A stretch of 64,000 bases of DNA from Cycas panzhihuaensis (taxonomy: Eukaryota; Cycadophyta). Location: positions 200,019,741 through 200,083,740 of the forward strand of contig CM041465.1 of the NCBI GenBank assembly GCA_023213395.1, in the 5' to 3' direction. The position numbers and the translations under genes are program-made. Under the pieces are notes generated by a model. That model made no database searches. It saw only the letters and a list, made by a program, of their open reading frames with translations, and had not been told where the DNA came from. Positions 32,133-44,900 of this stretch are shown piece after piece. The stretch's first letter is position 1. Each line of letters opens with the position of its first letter.

Positions 32133-32489
32133 TATATTCAAGAACATGAAAACATACACTTGTCCCATCCAAAGGATCTTTTAACCATACACAACAAGCA
32201 CAAGAAACATATACACAGAAGACGCATACAGAACACAGGATATACATGGGAAAACCCTTTTAGGAAAAAACCCACCACAAAAGGATCCTCGAGGGATCAT
32301 TGATTATTTCATAATGAACTTAGATATAGAATACATAAGGCCTCAAGGCATATATACTCTCCAAGAGGTCTCACCCGTTTAGGGTTGTGACCCTTCAAAT
32401 AAATCACACCTATTAGTTCATACCCTTTCACATAATTAAACCACATTAACATTAATTAAGTAGCTTAATAATTAACTATCACACTAACA
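32133..32489 (-). repeat. Copia-4 5' LTR
   Basis: 357 bp, the partner of 26118-26475. On the - strand it starts TGTTAGTGTGATAG and is followed at 32490-32494 by the GTGCT duplication. Confidence 0.9.
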
Positions 32490-32494
32490 GTGCT

Positions 32495-32793
32495 CACATG
32501 TGAAGGTAAGTATAAGGTAAGGTTAATTTGATTTAAGTTAATTTGAGTTAAGTTATATTTTATTGTTATTTAAATTTTAAGGGTTGAAAAGTTCCCCTCC
32601 TCCTCTAAATTATATATTTAGAGGGGTATGCAACCCTAGTGTCTTTAGACACTGCTAACTTTTAGACATTTGTAATGCTTTTTCACAAAAATGGATTGAA
32701 TACAAAAGCTCTTGTATTTATGCAACAGTGATGTATTAATCTATGATTATTTGTTTATGTTCTACCCTATTCTCCATCTTTTATTTTCCTATA
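32495..32793 (+). repeat. Gag-only element 5' LTR, second part
   Basis: Continues 26032-26117 after the Copia-4 insertion. It contains GTGTCTTTAGACACTG, a perfect short hairpin (GTGTCTTTAGACAC), also present in the 3' LTR near 35457. Confidence 0.9.
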
Positions 32794-32795
32794 TT

Positions 32796-32807
32796 TAGTA
32801 TCAGAGC
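32796..32807 (+). other. Gag-only element primer-binding site
   Basis: TAGTATCAGAGC, one change from TGGTATCAGAGC (initiator-Met tRNA), 2 bp after the LTR. Confidence 0.85.
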
Positions 32808-34520
32808 AGAGATTATTGAGTTGTTATACCTTCATTTGAAGTTTTTGAGAAGAAAGAAGATTTATTAACATCTGCAGCAGATTTACTCACAATAAGCAAA
32901 GATTAGTTATATTCATTTTCTGTAAAGTTTATTAGTAGTTCCTTATATTATTTTTCATCAGATTTACTTATTCTTGATTTATACTTGTGATATAACAAAT
33001 ATATTTCATATTTCTTTTTCAGATATGTGCAAGTGTATAGTTGTAAATAGTAAATATCAAGTTTTTATCATTCTATAAGAGGTTTTATCAACAAGTTTTA
33101 TATATTTCTATCAAATATTTGACTATTTTCTGGTTTATTTTATTTATATATTCAATATTTACTTTATATCTATAATATATTCTTCAGATCTACACATTTT
33201 ATCAAATATTTGATTATTTTCTAGTTTATTTTATTTATATCTATAATATTTACTATAGATCTGTAATATTTTCTTTAGATCTGTAATATTTTTTCTTTCA
33301 GAAAGTTTTTAAAAAAATTAAACTTTATTATATATAAGTTGAATTTTGGGGTTTTAAAGTATTAGCCCCATCAAGTCTAAGCCCCCGGTCCCATTCTATC
33401 TCCATGTGATCCTTAGCATATCTTTAAAGAGGCCAATTCACTTTTTTATAAAACTTTTCTTTTTTTTTTTTTTTAATTTTTCATTTCACATAAGGTACTT
33501 GGAAAATTTTTGCCATAACTTTTTACTAGGTCATCAGTTTCTGATGAAACATATCCCATTACGTCCAAAAGTTTTTGAGGTGTCTTATTTGGAGCTAATT
33601 TGACCCACTTTTAATTAATTTAAAGTCGATTATTTAATTTTAGAGCCTTTTAAACTAGTTTCACAAAATCACTTTTTTATCAGATTATATTTTATCACCA
33701 GGAGATTATTTTCTACCTCGATCTATTCTGCAGTAATTTATTTTCAGCAAAATTTAGCACCATCTATTCATTTTATTTTTTAGGATTTATTTTAGTCATT
33801 ATTTTAATCATCAAAAGTGACACTTTAGTATTTTTAAACATTTTACCATAAAAGTACTTGTTGCTATTTTATTATAACTTTTCTGTTTTACATCAGAATT
33901 TAGTTTCATTAGTTTAGTTGGGAAGCTAACTCACTTCTCTTCAAACTGACACTATTGTTTATAAATTTTAAAGTGTTTTTTTAAATTTTAAAATCTATCA
34001 AGGTTGAGGTATATAATAGCCTCTAATTTATCATTATTACATATTTATATATATTATTTCTAAAAAAATTTCAGCTAAAAATATATTAAGCAACTCTCTA
34101 AACCATATTTGACCATTTTACATTATTCTACAATTCTTTATTAGTATTTTTATAATATTTTAAGCCACAGGCTCCTGTTAAGCCTAAAAAAGAGGACTAT
34201 ATCTTTGGTTCATTAAATCTTGACTTGTAGGAACCCATTTTCAAAACGGTCAATTCCATTGAATAGTTTTTTCGTTGATCTCTATATTGATATAATTTCA
34301 CTTTATTCTAACATTGTTAGTATAACTTTGAAGCTGCTAAACTTGAATATTCAAGTATATCCTAAAAGGCTTTTCTTCTAACCTTTTAAAATTTTCTTAT
34401 AAACCCATTATATTTTAAATTTTATCTAAAATTATATCTTATAAGTTTGTCATTTATTGAGTTTTTTGACTTAGTAAAAGTATATTCCTTTTATGTACTA
34501 ACGTTTTTGGTAAAATGCCA
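32808..34520 (+). other. Gag-only element leader, AT-rich
   Basis: About 1.7 kb of very AT-rich DNA with short near-repeats such as ATTTGATTATTTTCTGGTTT (33117-33230). No gene recognised. Confidence 0.5.
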
Positions 34521-34529
34521 ATCAATCTT

Positions 34530-35210
34530 CATAAAGTATAATTTCCTGTATTTGATGGCTATAATTTTTCACTATGGTATCAAACAATACAAAATTATTT
34601 TATTACACATAATCTTTAGAGTTACCTATAAGATGAATATGATGTTAATATTAAGGAAAACATTAAAAAAGATAATGAGGCCCTAGCTTTACTATTTTGT
34701 ACTATAGATGATAATGTCTTTTCTAGAGTTTGTGAACTAATAATTTCTAAATCCATATGGGACATCTTGGTTTCTACTTATGGGGGAGATACCCTCATTG
34801 AATCTAACATTGATATTATTGAGCATGTGAGATAGGTGTTAGAACAGGTGGATTGTAATGAAAAGACCAAAGAAGATTCAAGTCAAATATATGACCATCT
34901 TGTTACACAGAAACCTGATCCTCTATTTGAGGGGAAGAGATATGATGATATGAAAGTTGTTCACAACACAAAGTTTTCAGAAGATAAAGTTAAATTTCAG
35001 AAGTTAAAGTCAAAGTTGCAATTACACCTTCACATTTGAATCAAGCTATATTTACTTACAGATTTTTTCCACCACTCAATGGTGAAAACACATACATTAC
35101 AAAAAGGATGAAGCAAGTTAATATAGATCAAGCTACAAAATAGATCTTCAAAGTTTTTTTTTATGTACAAGTTCCACAAGTTTAAAGAGAAGATAAGTTG
35201 TTTGTGATGA
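34530..35210 (+). pseudogene. Copia-type gag of the gag-only element
   Basis: The frame reads FDGYNFSLWYQTIQNYF (34550), ALALLFCTIDDNVFSRVCEL (34682), SKSIWDILVSTYGGD (34750) and the charged VLEQVDCNEKTKEDSSQIYD (34836). This matches the copia gag order: F-x-G-x-NF-x2-W, an alanine-rich helix with a DD, and AKEIWD-x-L-x3-YGG. After it comes RFFPPLNGENTYITKRMKQ-like sequence and then the 3' polypurine tract; no zinc knuckle and no pol. It probably supplied particle protein for a non-autonomous element. Few stops. Confidence 0.75.
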
Positions 35211-35226
35211 CCATTAAGGGGGAGAA

Positions 35227-35609
35227 TATTAGGGTTAATAATCATAACTCCACTCCTACCTTCTAATCAAGAGTGTACACCTCACTCTCATCAATTTACA
35301 TATGTGGGTGCTCACATGTGAAGGTAAGTATAAGGTAAGATTAATTTAATTTAAGTTAATTTGAGTTAAGTTATATTTTATTGTTATTTAAATTTTAGAG
35401 GTTGAGGAATTTCCCTCCTCCTCTAAATTATATATTTGGAAGGGTGTGCAACCCTGGTGTCTTTAGACACTGCATACTTTTAGACATTTGTAACACTCTC
35501 TCATAAAAATGGATTGAATACAAAAGATCTTGTATTTATATAATAATGATATATTGATCTATGATTATTTATATATTCTGCCCTATTCTTCATCTTTTAT
35601 TTTCTTGCA
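35227..35609 (+). repeat. Gag-only element 3' LTR
   Basis: 383 bp; TATTAG...TTGCA, the partner of the split 5' LTR. TTGAA duplication at 35610-35614. Confidence 0.92.
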
Positions 35610-35614
35610 TTGAA

Positions 35615-35960
35615 GACCCTAAACTTTAAGGCTTTTGGTGATAAGTTTAATAAATTTGATAAGACCTTTGATACCAACTTTTCTACTACATTATATCCAG
35701 TCGATGTTACTTTTGAGGTGGAAGAAGATATTTTTTATATAAAAAATCATGGTCAATCCTTTCGCAGAGGTGGTAATTCCTATGGAAAAGGTAGAGGTAG
35801 GTAACAAGGACAATGTCCTAATGGTCAACAAGCTCCTTAACTCCAATAAAAATAGTCTCAAGGCCAAGGCTAAAATAATCAACCTAAACCCAGATCTAGC
35901 AATTAGAGACAATCAAGCCAGTCTAATACTTCTTATAGGACTAGAAATTAAATAATTGTA
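35615..35960 (+). pseudogene. Copia-2 gag, 3' part
   Basis: Continues gag as KTLNFKAFGDKFNKFDK, DVTFEVEEDIFYIKNHGQSF and a Gly/Arg-rich RRGGNSYGKGRGR, the nucleocapsid-like basic tail. The zinc knuckle beyond is degraded. Confidence 0.75.
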
Positions 35961-38900
35961 TGCTAAAAGTATTATAGAAAAGGACACTCTGCTAAAAATT
36001 ATAGAACTACCACCGACAAGCTACTAAGTTATCAATAACACCATGGTACACATAATGTTGATAATACTTCTTTTGAAGATGATTTTTGTGGAACACAATT
36101 TGCTCATGCACACTGTTAAAGAATTGGGACCACGTTATAAAATGTTGTTGATAGATCCACTAAGTATATTGAGGCTCCTTGTGGTTATGTTTATTCACTT
36201 TTGCCTTGACCACTTGGAATTGTAAATAGTTCCACCTCAAATACTTCATCTTGGATCATGGATATTGAAGCAATATAACATATGACTTATCATCGCCAAT
36301 TCATTTAAGATTTTGACTCTGAAGTTTATGGTGTTGTATACATGGCTAACAAATCATCTCAGTTAATCAAAGGACTTAGAACTATTTGCTTGAAACTCCC
36401 AAGCCTTCTATATTTTTCCCTTATTGATGTTTTATATATTCCTACTCTAAAGTAGAACCTACTCTCCATGTCTACCCTTGTCTCTCATGGATTTGATCTA
36501 AATGTAATTGTAAATAATCAAACTCTCTATGTCATTCACCCTCTTTCAAATATTGTGGTTATGACCAGAATTCTGGATGGCAATTTTTTTCACCTAACTA
36601 GCTTACCATTCTCTAAAGCTAACTATGTTAATGACGACTCTGCTTTTACCATAACCCTGACTCCTTAAAAGTTGTCCTAAGTGGCCCTATAATATGCTCA
36701 TATGGGACATATCAAAATTGATCATTTAAAAGAACTATATGTCACTCTTCTTGGTATGCCTAGGCTCTCCTCTAATCCCTTTAAATGTGAAGCATGCATC
36801 ATTGCTAAATCTTAAAGACAACCCTTTCCTCGTAGTGAGTGGAAATCTAACCAACCTTTATAGCTTGTACACTTAGATATATTTATTCCTATACCCATCC
36901 CTTCTCTCAAATAGAAATGGTACTATATTACTTAAATCGATGATTTTACCAAGAAAGTATGGGTTTCTTTTCTTTTAAAGAAATATGAAGCTTTTTCTAT
37001 GTTTCAAGCTTTCAAAGCTTGTGTGGAAAATGAATATAGATTTAAGATCAAAATAATCAAGACCAACAATAGTGGCGATTACACCTTTAATGAGTTTGAA
37101 TCATATCTATATCACTATGGGATCAAACATCAAACCACTATTGTAGGTGTACCCCAACAAAATAGAGTTGCTAAGCACATGAATAGGACCATCATGAATA
37201 TAGCTCATGCTATGCTACTATATAAGAACATCTTGATCTATCTTTGAGCCAAGGCTATCTAGACCACCATGTATTGCATCAACACTATTAGTCTCTCCAA
37301 GATTAACCCCTCTTCATATGAAATATAGTATGGACAGACCCCCTCTATCTCCTAATTCAAAATTTTTGACTTTACTTGTTATGCTCACATTTTGGAGGAA
37401 CACAGAAATAAGCTCCAGGATAGAGCCCTTAAAGGTATCTTTATCAGATACCCTATGGATAAAAAGGAGTATAAGATTTTTCTATCTTCACAGTGCAAAA
37501 TCATCATTACTAAAGATGTTATCTTTGTAGAGATTGAAGATCAATTACTCAAACTTGACTCTAAGATGCATTCATACTGATTTAATGATAATACTTAATT
37601 TGATGTCCAAATTCTAAAATTTAGGGGGGGAGATGCTTAACAATTACTCAAAATCCTAGAATCAAACAATAGAGCCCTAGAGGATATAAGCTATGATTCC
37701 CATCTAATATGTATACATCTAACACCATCATTTGAGAATAGCCAAGTTGATAAAGGCAAAGCCATTGTAGAAGGACCATCTTCTCCAACTTCCTCTATGC
37801 TAAACATTTCACATGATCCTTTTCAGGATCAAAACAAAGATCAAGAAGTTGTGGAAATAAAAACCTTATTCCTAACTTGAGGTTTTCATAAAACCTACTA
37901 GCTAAATAAGGACATATGACTAGATGAATTAGGCAAAACTAGCACTAGAAGTGCCCAGAGAGCAAGGATGCATGAATCACTCTCCATTGATCTTGAACCA
38001 ACAGAATTGCACCTTGCTCTTAATGAAGAGCCCCTAGTATACTAAAAAGCTATAAAACATGTAACTTGAAGAAATGCTCTAAATGAAGAGCACCAATCTC
38101 TCATCAAGAATAGTATATGAGAGCTTATTGATCTATTACTTAAAAGAAAGGTAGTTCAAAACAAATGGGTGTTAAAAAATAAGTACATATTAGATGGCAC
38201 CCTAGAAAAACATAAGGCAAGATTGGTAGCAAAAGGATTCATGCAAAGGGAAAGCATTGACTACAATGAAATCTTTGCTCCTATAACCAAGTGGCCTGTA
38301 ATTAGAACTCTTATAGCCTTGGCTACTTAACAGAGTTGGAAAATCCTCCAACTTAATGTTAAGACTGTATTTCTCAATGGGGACCTTAAAGAAGAAATTT
38401 ACATAGCTCAACCAGAAGGATACGAGATTACCAGTTAGGAGCATAAGGTTTGCAGGCTCAAAAAGTCCTTGTACGACCTAAAATAAGGCCCTTATGCTCG
38501 GTTTACCAAGTTGTCTAAAAGAATGAGGAAACTTGGATATGAGTTTTATGACTATCAAGATATTGATGCAACACTATTCATCAAGTGCTAAAATAATAAA
38601 GTCACTTACCTCTTAATCTTTATAGATGATATGCTAATAATGGAGAATAGTGAATAGGTAATCAACTAGTTGAAGAAAGACCTTACTAAAACTTTTAAAT
38701 TGTCTAACCTTAGGTTGATGAAATATTACTTAGGAATTGAAGCAACTTAAAATAATGATAAAATCTTTCTCTCCCAAGAAAAATATATCAATAATCTTCT
38801 AAAAACGTTTCAGTTGGAAGGTGTTTAACCAATGGCTATACCTATAGAACCTAATATTAAACTCTTAGCTGATGGTGACATTAGGGAGGCAGATACAATA

Positions 38901-39530
38901 CTCTACAAGTAACTTGTAGGTAGTCTCATCTATATTGCTAATATAAAGACATATATTACATACTTTATTAGTATTCTTGTAAGATTCATGATAAATCATA
39001 TACAAAATCACTAGCAAGCTACAATATGAGTGTTGAGGTACCTGAAGATGACCAACAAATATGGTCTGTTATATGAACCTAATGCATAATTTAGACTTTA
39101 TGCATACATAGACTCAGACTTTTCCAGAGATAAAGACATAAGAAGATCTACATCTAGATACTTAACTTTTCTTAAAACAACACCAAAATCATAGAGATCT
39201 AGATGATAGAAGATAGCTGTAGACTCAACTATTGAAGATGAATTTATTGTTGCTTTTGAGATAAGTAAGGAGGTGATATAGCTTAGAAAATTATTAAATA
39301 CAATAAATGCCACCTAAATAAGTTCTACTAAATTACATGTAGATAATCAATCTATAATCTAAATGGCTAAAAGTCATATATTTCACGATCATACCAAACA
39401 TATAAGTATAAAAGTCCATAAGATTAGAGAACTAGTTTATGATAGCATAATTCAACTAGAGTACTACCCCACAGTAGATCAAGTGGCCGATATCTTCATT
39501 AAACCACTAAAGATGGTGAAGTTTGAATAG
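35961..39530 (+). pseudogene. Copia-2 pol (PR, IN, RT, RNase H)
   Basis: Protease remnant SSWIMDIEAI-stop-HMTYH (36248). GAG-pre-integrase/zinc region AHMGHIKIDHLKEL and CEACIIAKS (36695-36810). Integrase core: IDDFTKKVWVSFLLKKYEAF (36935), IIKTNNSGDYTFNEFESY (second Asp lost to Asn, 37050), and PQQNRVAKHMNRTIM (Glu lost, 37150). RT: KHKARLVAKGF (38205), NGDLKEEIYIAQPEGY (38378) and the catalytic FIDDMLI (38617). RNase H: YIDSDFSRDKD (39105), DEFIVAFEISKEV (39237), DHTKHISI (39390) and ADIFIKPL (39488). Frames change several times and stops are frequent. Confidence 0.88.
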
Positions 39531-39603
39531 TTCTGAAGGTAACTTAGCCTTAGTACCTCTATCTCCAATTGATTGAAGGAGATGATAATAGGACCATCAT
39601 ACT

Positions 39604-39699
39604 CTATCTCATTCATGAAAACCCCTTATAGGTGTAGAAGGACAAAAGTAAGTCTCCTCTCTATCCCATTCATGAAAACCCCTTGTGGGTGCGAAAGGA
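39604..39699. repeat. 57-bp spaced pair in Copia-2 3' UTR
   Basis: Two copies of CTATCYCATTCATGAAAACC followed by CCTTRTRGGTG (39604-39642 and 39661-39699) lie just after pol. The related Copia-5 (- strand) has the same pair at 60670-60768. Confidence 0.85.
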
Positions 39700-40005
39700 T
39701 AAGGATTGTATTATTTTAGAAAATTAGAACCTATAAAAACCCAAAAGGGCATGGGAGATGACCAAATGGTATATGGAGACTTAATAAAATTTAACTATAA
39801 AATTCATTATACTAATTGGTTATCTGGCTTCATTTAAAGAGTTGCATGAGCCAAGTTAGTAGATTAGAAAATCTATGGGTTTTCTTCCCCTTGAGGGATT
39901 ATCATAAAAGTGTCATAGTAGTTTGCTTTATAAGAGACTCAAATGAAGACCTCATAAGATAGAATAAAATAGGCTGAAATAACCTTCTACCATTAAGAGG
40001 AAGAT

Positions 40006-40303
40006 TGAAACAGGTTAATGTCACAAGGTCATTACATTAGTTTATTATTTCTAAAAAGGGTCTTAAGTGAACTTTAAATTAGATCACTTAAGTGAAATGC
40101 ATATTCATATGTATTATGTGTAATTTCATTTTACCTAACTTTAATGCTCCCTCTCTCAATATAAAAGTAAAAGCTTAATAGAGGAGGCTCATTCTTATCT
40201 CCCCATTTTGTGAGAGCTACTCTCTTTCTCTTATGTCTCTCTTACTCCCATGTTTTCCTTTATGTTTAATGTATGGAGATGAAGGATAGATCCACTCTTT
40301 TCA
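40006..40303 (+). repeat. Copia-2 3' LTR
   Basis: 298 bp, TG...CA, the partner of 23222-23503. TAGAT follows at 40304-40308. Confidence 0.9.
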
Positions 40304-40308
40304 TAGAT

Positions 40309-40460
40309 ATAATAATGAACCTCTTGATTGAATCTAAATTTATTAAATTATAAGAGTTATTGAAGATTGATGAAGTCTTCATCAAAGGGGAACTGATATA
40401 CTAAAGTCTTTATCATTCTTCTTCTCTTTCTCTTATATTGATGATAATATTAAAAAGGGA
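40309..40460 (+). pseudogene. Copia-1 pol tail and polypurine tract
   Basis: Continues the Copia-1 RNase H end. It corresponds to 60304-60460 of Copia-3 (both contain AAAGGGGAA-YTGATATRCTAAAGTCTT) and ends in TAAAAAGGGA directly before the LTR. Confidence 0.75.
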
Positions 40461-40622
40461 TGTTAGAAATAATATTATATATTAATATTTTATAATGTTA
40501 TCTTGAAAGTATATTTATATATTTAATTAGTTATATATTAAAAGTTCAATAAATGGACTATTACCCATCTCAATGAATATTGTATTACCATTCTTGTTAA
40601 AATTATACGAGGCACATTAGAA

Positions 40623-40624
<2 letters not shown>

Positions 40625-40665
<41 letters not shown>
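40625..40665. repeat. (TA)n, left fragment
   Basis: About 40 bp of pure TA directly before the poly(T) of LINE-A. Probably the left part of the tract that resumes at 42127. Confidence 0.9.
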
Positions 40666-40692
<27 letters not shown>

Positions 40693-40892
40693 AGTAAGAT
40701 AAAATGAATTTATAGTGGGTTTGAACAAGATCCCACAACCTATTACATCAGAAAACGCTGTGCTAACGAATATATATATGTCCGTGACATCCCCACGGTC
40801 TAGGCCAGAGAGCTAAATGCTGGGACAAGCCCCAGGGCTAACTATTACTGATCATATCCTTTTCTACCAGAACCATAAGATCCCTAGGGAAG

Positions 40893-41740
40893 TCACTTCT
40901 CTACACTTGACCTTTCCGGTGCCTTGCTCCCCAGTTTGCCAAAAAGTCAGCTGGTTTGTTACCTTCTCTCAAAGTATGCCTTATACAGACTTCTGCCAGT
41001 CCCTTAATGATCTCTTTGGCATCATTGAAAAGGGTCTGGAATCTCCAGTCTGGAAGGGCCTCACCTCTCAGTACCTTAAGCACCACCTCAGAGTCCCCCT
41101 CTAATACCAGATGCTAGACATTTCCTTCAGCAGCTAGGTCTAGGGCTTTAAACATGGCCCTCATTTCCGCATAGTGGTTTGTCTAGCATTCATAGTAATC
41201 TGCAAAAGCCCAAATTGGGGAACCAGTGCAATCCCTGTAGATACCCCCTCCACTCGCTTCCCCGGGGTTCCCTTTAGCAGCCCCATCAAAGTTAACTTTG
41301 ATCCAGGGTTCCTCGGGAGGTTGCCAACTGCTGCATCTAGGCCTTCCTGCCTCAAAAATAGGTTGTATACCCCATTTACTTAGAATCCTACTCTCCAGCA
41401 AGGAAATACGTTTTTCTTTCACGTTCCCAACGTTTTCCTTAATACCCGAACATATTCTGCTAAAGATGGCAATCTGGTCCATCTGGATTTCTTGAAAAAT
41501 TCTCTGATTTCTCTCCTTCCATATATTCCAAGCCAATATCGGGAGCGCGCTCTTCCAAATGCAGCTCAGCGTTCTAGTTCTGAAAGGGCTAAGCCAGGCA
41601 AGCCATAAGTCAATAGTCTTTTTTGAGAATATCCAGCAGACCTCTAGTTTCCCAAGTAACATCCTCCAAACCTCTCTTGTAAAGGAACACCCAATAAATA
41701 TGTGGTCCATAGATTCTTGTGTCAGGCAATATGGCATCCA
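40893..41740 (-). pseudogene. LINE-A ORF2 end: zf-RVT tail and RNase H
   Basis: Frame 41183-41737: MPYCLTQESMDHIFIGC (the C-x2-C...H-x4-C zinc-binding region of plant LINE RT), WLAWLSPF and WNIWKERNQRIF. RNase H then reads PWIKVNFDGAAKGNPGEASG with the first catalytic Asp. It continues in another frame as VLEGDSEVVLKVLRGE and REGNKPADFLANWGAR. This is the usual L1-clade plant LINE with a terminal RNase H. A short 3' UTR then leads to the poly(A), seen as poly(T). A frame change near 41180-41090 and a few stops break it. Confidence 0.87.
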
Positions 41741-42126
41741 TGTTAAGGATTACTGGACCGGGAGTGGCAAAAATAGGAGTTGGAAGTCTTTCGAGGAAAT
41801 TCAAGCAGAAAGATTGCATGAAAGCATAAACAAGTTAAAAAGGATTCTCCGCAAGAATTATATCCCTAGATTGTCCTTGCCGGATTCGATTGTGTGGCCT
41901 CTGGGCCTGTCTGGGGACTACACTGTTAAACAAGGATACCATTTCCTTTGTTTAACTAGAGGGGATCAGAGAAATCCTACCCTTGCCAGTGTTTGGAGGC
42001 TCCCTATCATTCCTAAGATCGTTATATTCTAGTGGACCTGCCTTATGAATAAAATCCTCACCATAGACAATCTCAAGAAGAGAGGCTTTACGCTAGTGAA
42101 TAGATGCCCTTTATGTTGCTCAGAGG
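41741..42126 (+). pseudogene. LINE-A inverted 5' segment (ORF2 pre-zinc region)
   Basis: [72 protein letters not shown]. It is collinear with LINE-B 49930-50310 (VKHYWVGQGKNR, NKILTTDNLLKQGFHLVNRC). The segment stops where the - strand segment begins in ORF2 terms. Confidence 0.85.
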
Positions 42127-43650
<1,524 letters not shown>

Positions 43651-43767
43651 TTTATTCTTGAGGTGGTTTTTCCTCCCTTGTAGTGGTTTTCTACCTGTTC
43701 AATATTTTGTATAATAATTTGTGAATGTTTTGCATATAATTTCTCTTGTATACTCCTCTCTCTAACA

Positions 43768-44776
43768 AACCATAAGATAATCATGTAATAGAACTGACTT
43801 ACTTCCTTTTTGCTCATTTAAATATTTTATCAAACATTTGATATACAACCTTTATATAATACCCACCATCTATTTTTTTGCAAAACTAAACTATAGAATA
43901 ATTTGTAGTATTTATCTACCTTATACAAACATCTCTCCACTATTCTATGCTAATCAACTTAGTGATATTTCAAATTGACCTCTTAGTAGTACTCTTGTAT
44001 GAATAACTTAGTACCACTCATTAACACTAGGCTAATACATTTCATGCAACTCATTTAATACAACTTTATACAACTAATTTTATATTATCATATTTAGAAT
44101 TAAGATTTATACTCTACTCACTATAACTTTGCCTTATTTAAGATTACCATCTAATTTTATTCAATGCTTCTCTACTCTTTTTGTGTGTTTTTCTCCTTTA
44201 CTTCTCGATATTACACTCCTTGAGATGATTATACTCAGCTTGACATCCTTTTGTTTTATCTATTTGTGTCCTCATCACCCATTCTAATTGAGACCAAGTA
44301 AGGACTACTAGTAAGTAAAAGATATTCAAATATTGCTCTTTTTTCTTCCTTCCTTATTATTTCATCTTTCTTTATTGCATATCAAATTGCTTGAATATAT
44401 TCTCTGCTATATAAGGTGTAGTATTTTCCTTTAGAGGCTTAAGGCTTAAGGATCAAGTCTCTAAATGCTTTATACTTATATTTTTACATCCTTATGCACT
44501 CATATTTGAGCTCAATTACTCATTTATAAACTTGTGGATATATTTCTTTGTATTTGGTTTTCAATTATTTATTTACAAAGAATCCTTTACATTTTAATAA
44601 AGCCACCAAAATCACAAAGTCTATTAGTTATATTTACATCTATGTTTTTCCCTCTATTCCTCCTTTATTTATATTATGTGATCCCTTGCATATGTTACCT
44701 ATCCAAAGTAACTTGGCTGCTTTTATATTATACAAATAACAAGTAAAAGAATAATTATATATTTTATGAGACAAAT
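43768..44776. other. Unassigned AT-rich DNA, possibly Gypsy-3 interior
   Basis: One kilobase between the Copia-1 LTR and LINE-B. No secure domain on either strand. It is contiguous with 51358 onward once LINE-B is removed, so it may be the 3' part of the - strand Gypsy-3. Confidence 0.4.
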
Positions 44777-44799
44777 AATATTAAGACTAGGTGGAGTAA
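44777..44799. other. LINE-B target-site duplication, left
   Basis: 23 bp, AATATTAAGACTAGGTGGAG then TAA; matches 51335-51357 at 21 of 23 positions. Confidence 0.85.
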
Positions 44800-44814
44800 T
44801 AAGGAAATAAACTT

Positions 44815-44900
44815 TTTTGAACTGCGACGAACTGCGGCTAGGGTTAGCACTGCAACGGACTGCGATGAATGGTGGCGGCTAGCAGGAGACAGAGATAGAG
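44815..44900 (+). other. LINE-B 5' UTR
   Basis: GC-rich start with three or four ACTGCGACGA-like short repeats (44820-44870). The ATG at 44901 opens ORF1 directly before the G run. Confidence 0.65.

Larger units (their letters stand above)
26118..32489 (-). mobile_element. Copia-4: Ty1/copia element, innermost of the nest
   Basis: LTRs of 358 bp (26118-26475, the 3' LTR) and 357 bp (32133-32489, the 5' LTR) on the - strand both start TGTTAG. The CA end has decayed to TA in both copies. GTGCT duplications flank it (26113-26117, 32490-32494). A purine tract AAGAGGGGA precedes the 3' LTR on the - strand. Gag-pol runs on the - strand from 30540 to 26629 in the order gag, protease, integrase, RT, RNase H. 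The leader between 5' LTR and gag is about 1.6 kb, with no primer-binding site I can recognise. It is the innermost and one of the better-preserved elements here, as expected. Confidence 0.93.
26032..35609 (+). mobile_element. Gag-only (TR-GAG-like) copia-related LTR element
   Basis: LTRs of about 385 bp: the 5' copy is 26032-26117 plus 32495-32793 (split by Copia-4), and the 3' copy is 35227-35609. Both have the start T(G/A)TTRSGGTTAATRATCAT and a TCTTTTATTTTC end. A perfect TTGAA duplication bounds the element (26027-26031, 35610-35614). A primer-binding site TAGTATCAGAGC follows the 5' LTR (32796-32807), and a purine tract TTAAGGGGGAGAA abuts the 3' LTR. Without Copia-4 the internal region is about 2.4 kb. 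Its only coding trace is a copia gag (about 34530-35210); no protease, integrase, RT or RNase H is found. So it was mobilised in trans. Confidence 0.88.
23222..40303 (+). mobile_element. Copia-2: Ty1/copia element interrupted by a gag-only element
   Basis: LTRs at 23222-23503 and 40006-40303, starting TGAAAYRGGTTAATGTCA and ending TCTTTTYA, are bounded by TAGAT duplications. A Met-tRNA primer-binding site follows the 5' LTR (23506-23517), and a purine tract TTAAGAGGAAGAT precedes the 3' LTR. Gag starts about 2 kb in, is split at 26031/35610 by the gag-only element (TTGAA duplication), and rejoins as SSGTL to KTLNFKAFGDKF. Pol follows to 39530. It lies in the RNase H tail of Copia-1. A relative (Copia-5) is present on the - strand at 53383-61640. 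Confidence 0.9.
40666..42126 (-). mobile_element. LINE-A: 5'-truncated L1-type LINE with an inverted 5' segment
   Basis: Reading left to right: a 27-base poly(T) (40666-40692), a - strand 3' segment (40693 to about 41740) and a + strand segment (about 41741-42126). The - segment encodes the end of the zinc-binding C-terminal region and RNase H. The + segment encodes the part of ORF2 just before it, ending at NRCPLC. Together they make one nearly continuous piece of ORF2, in the head-to-head arrangement known as 5' inversion by twin priming. Both ends lie in TA repeats. The junction residues overlap slightly and differ, so two separate insertions are not fully excluded. Confidence 0.72.

Noticed and set aside
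40666-40692. T run as a transcription terminator
   Set aside because: It is the complement of the LINE-A poly(A) tail, next to a TA tract.
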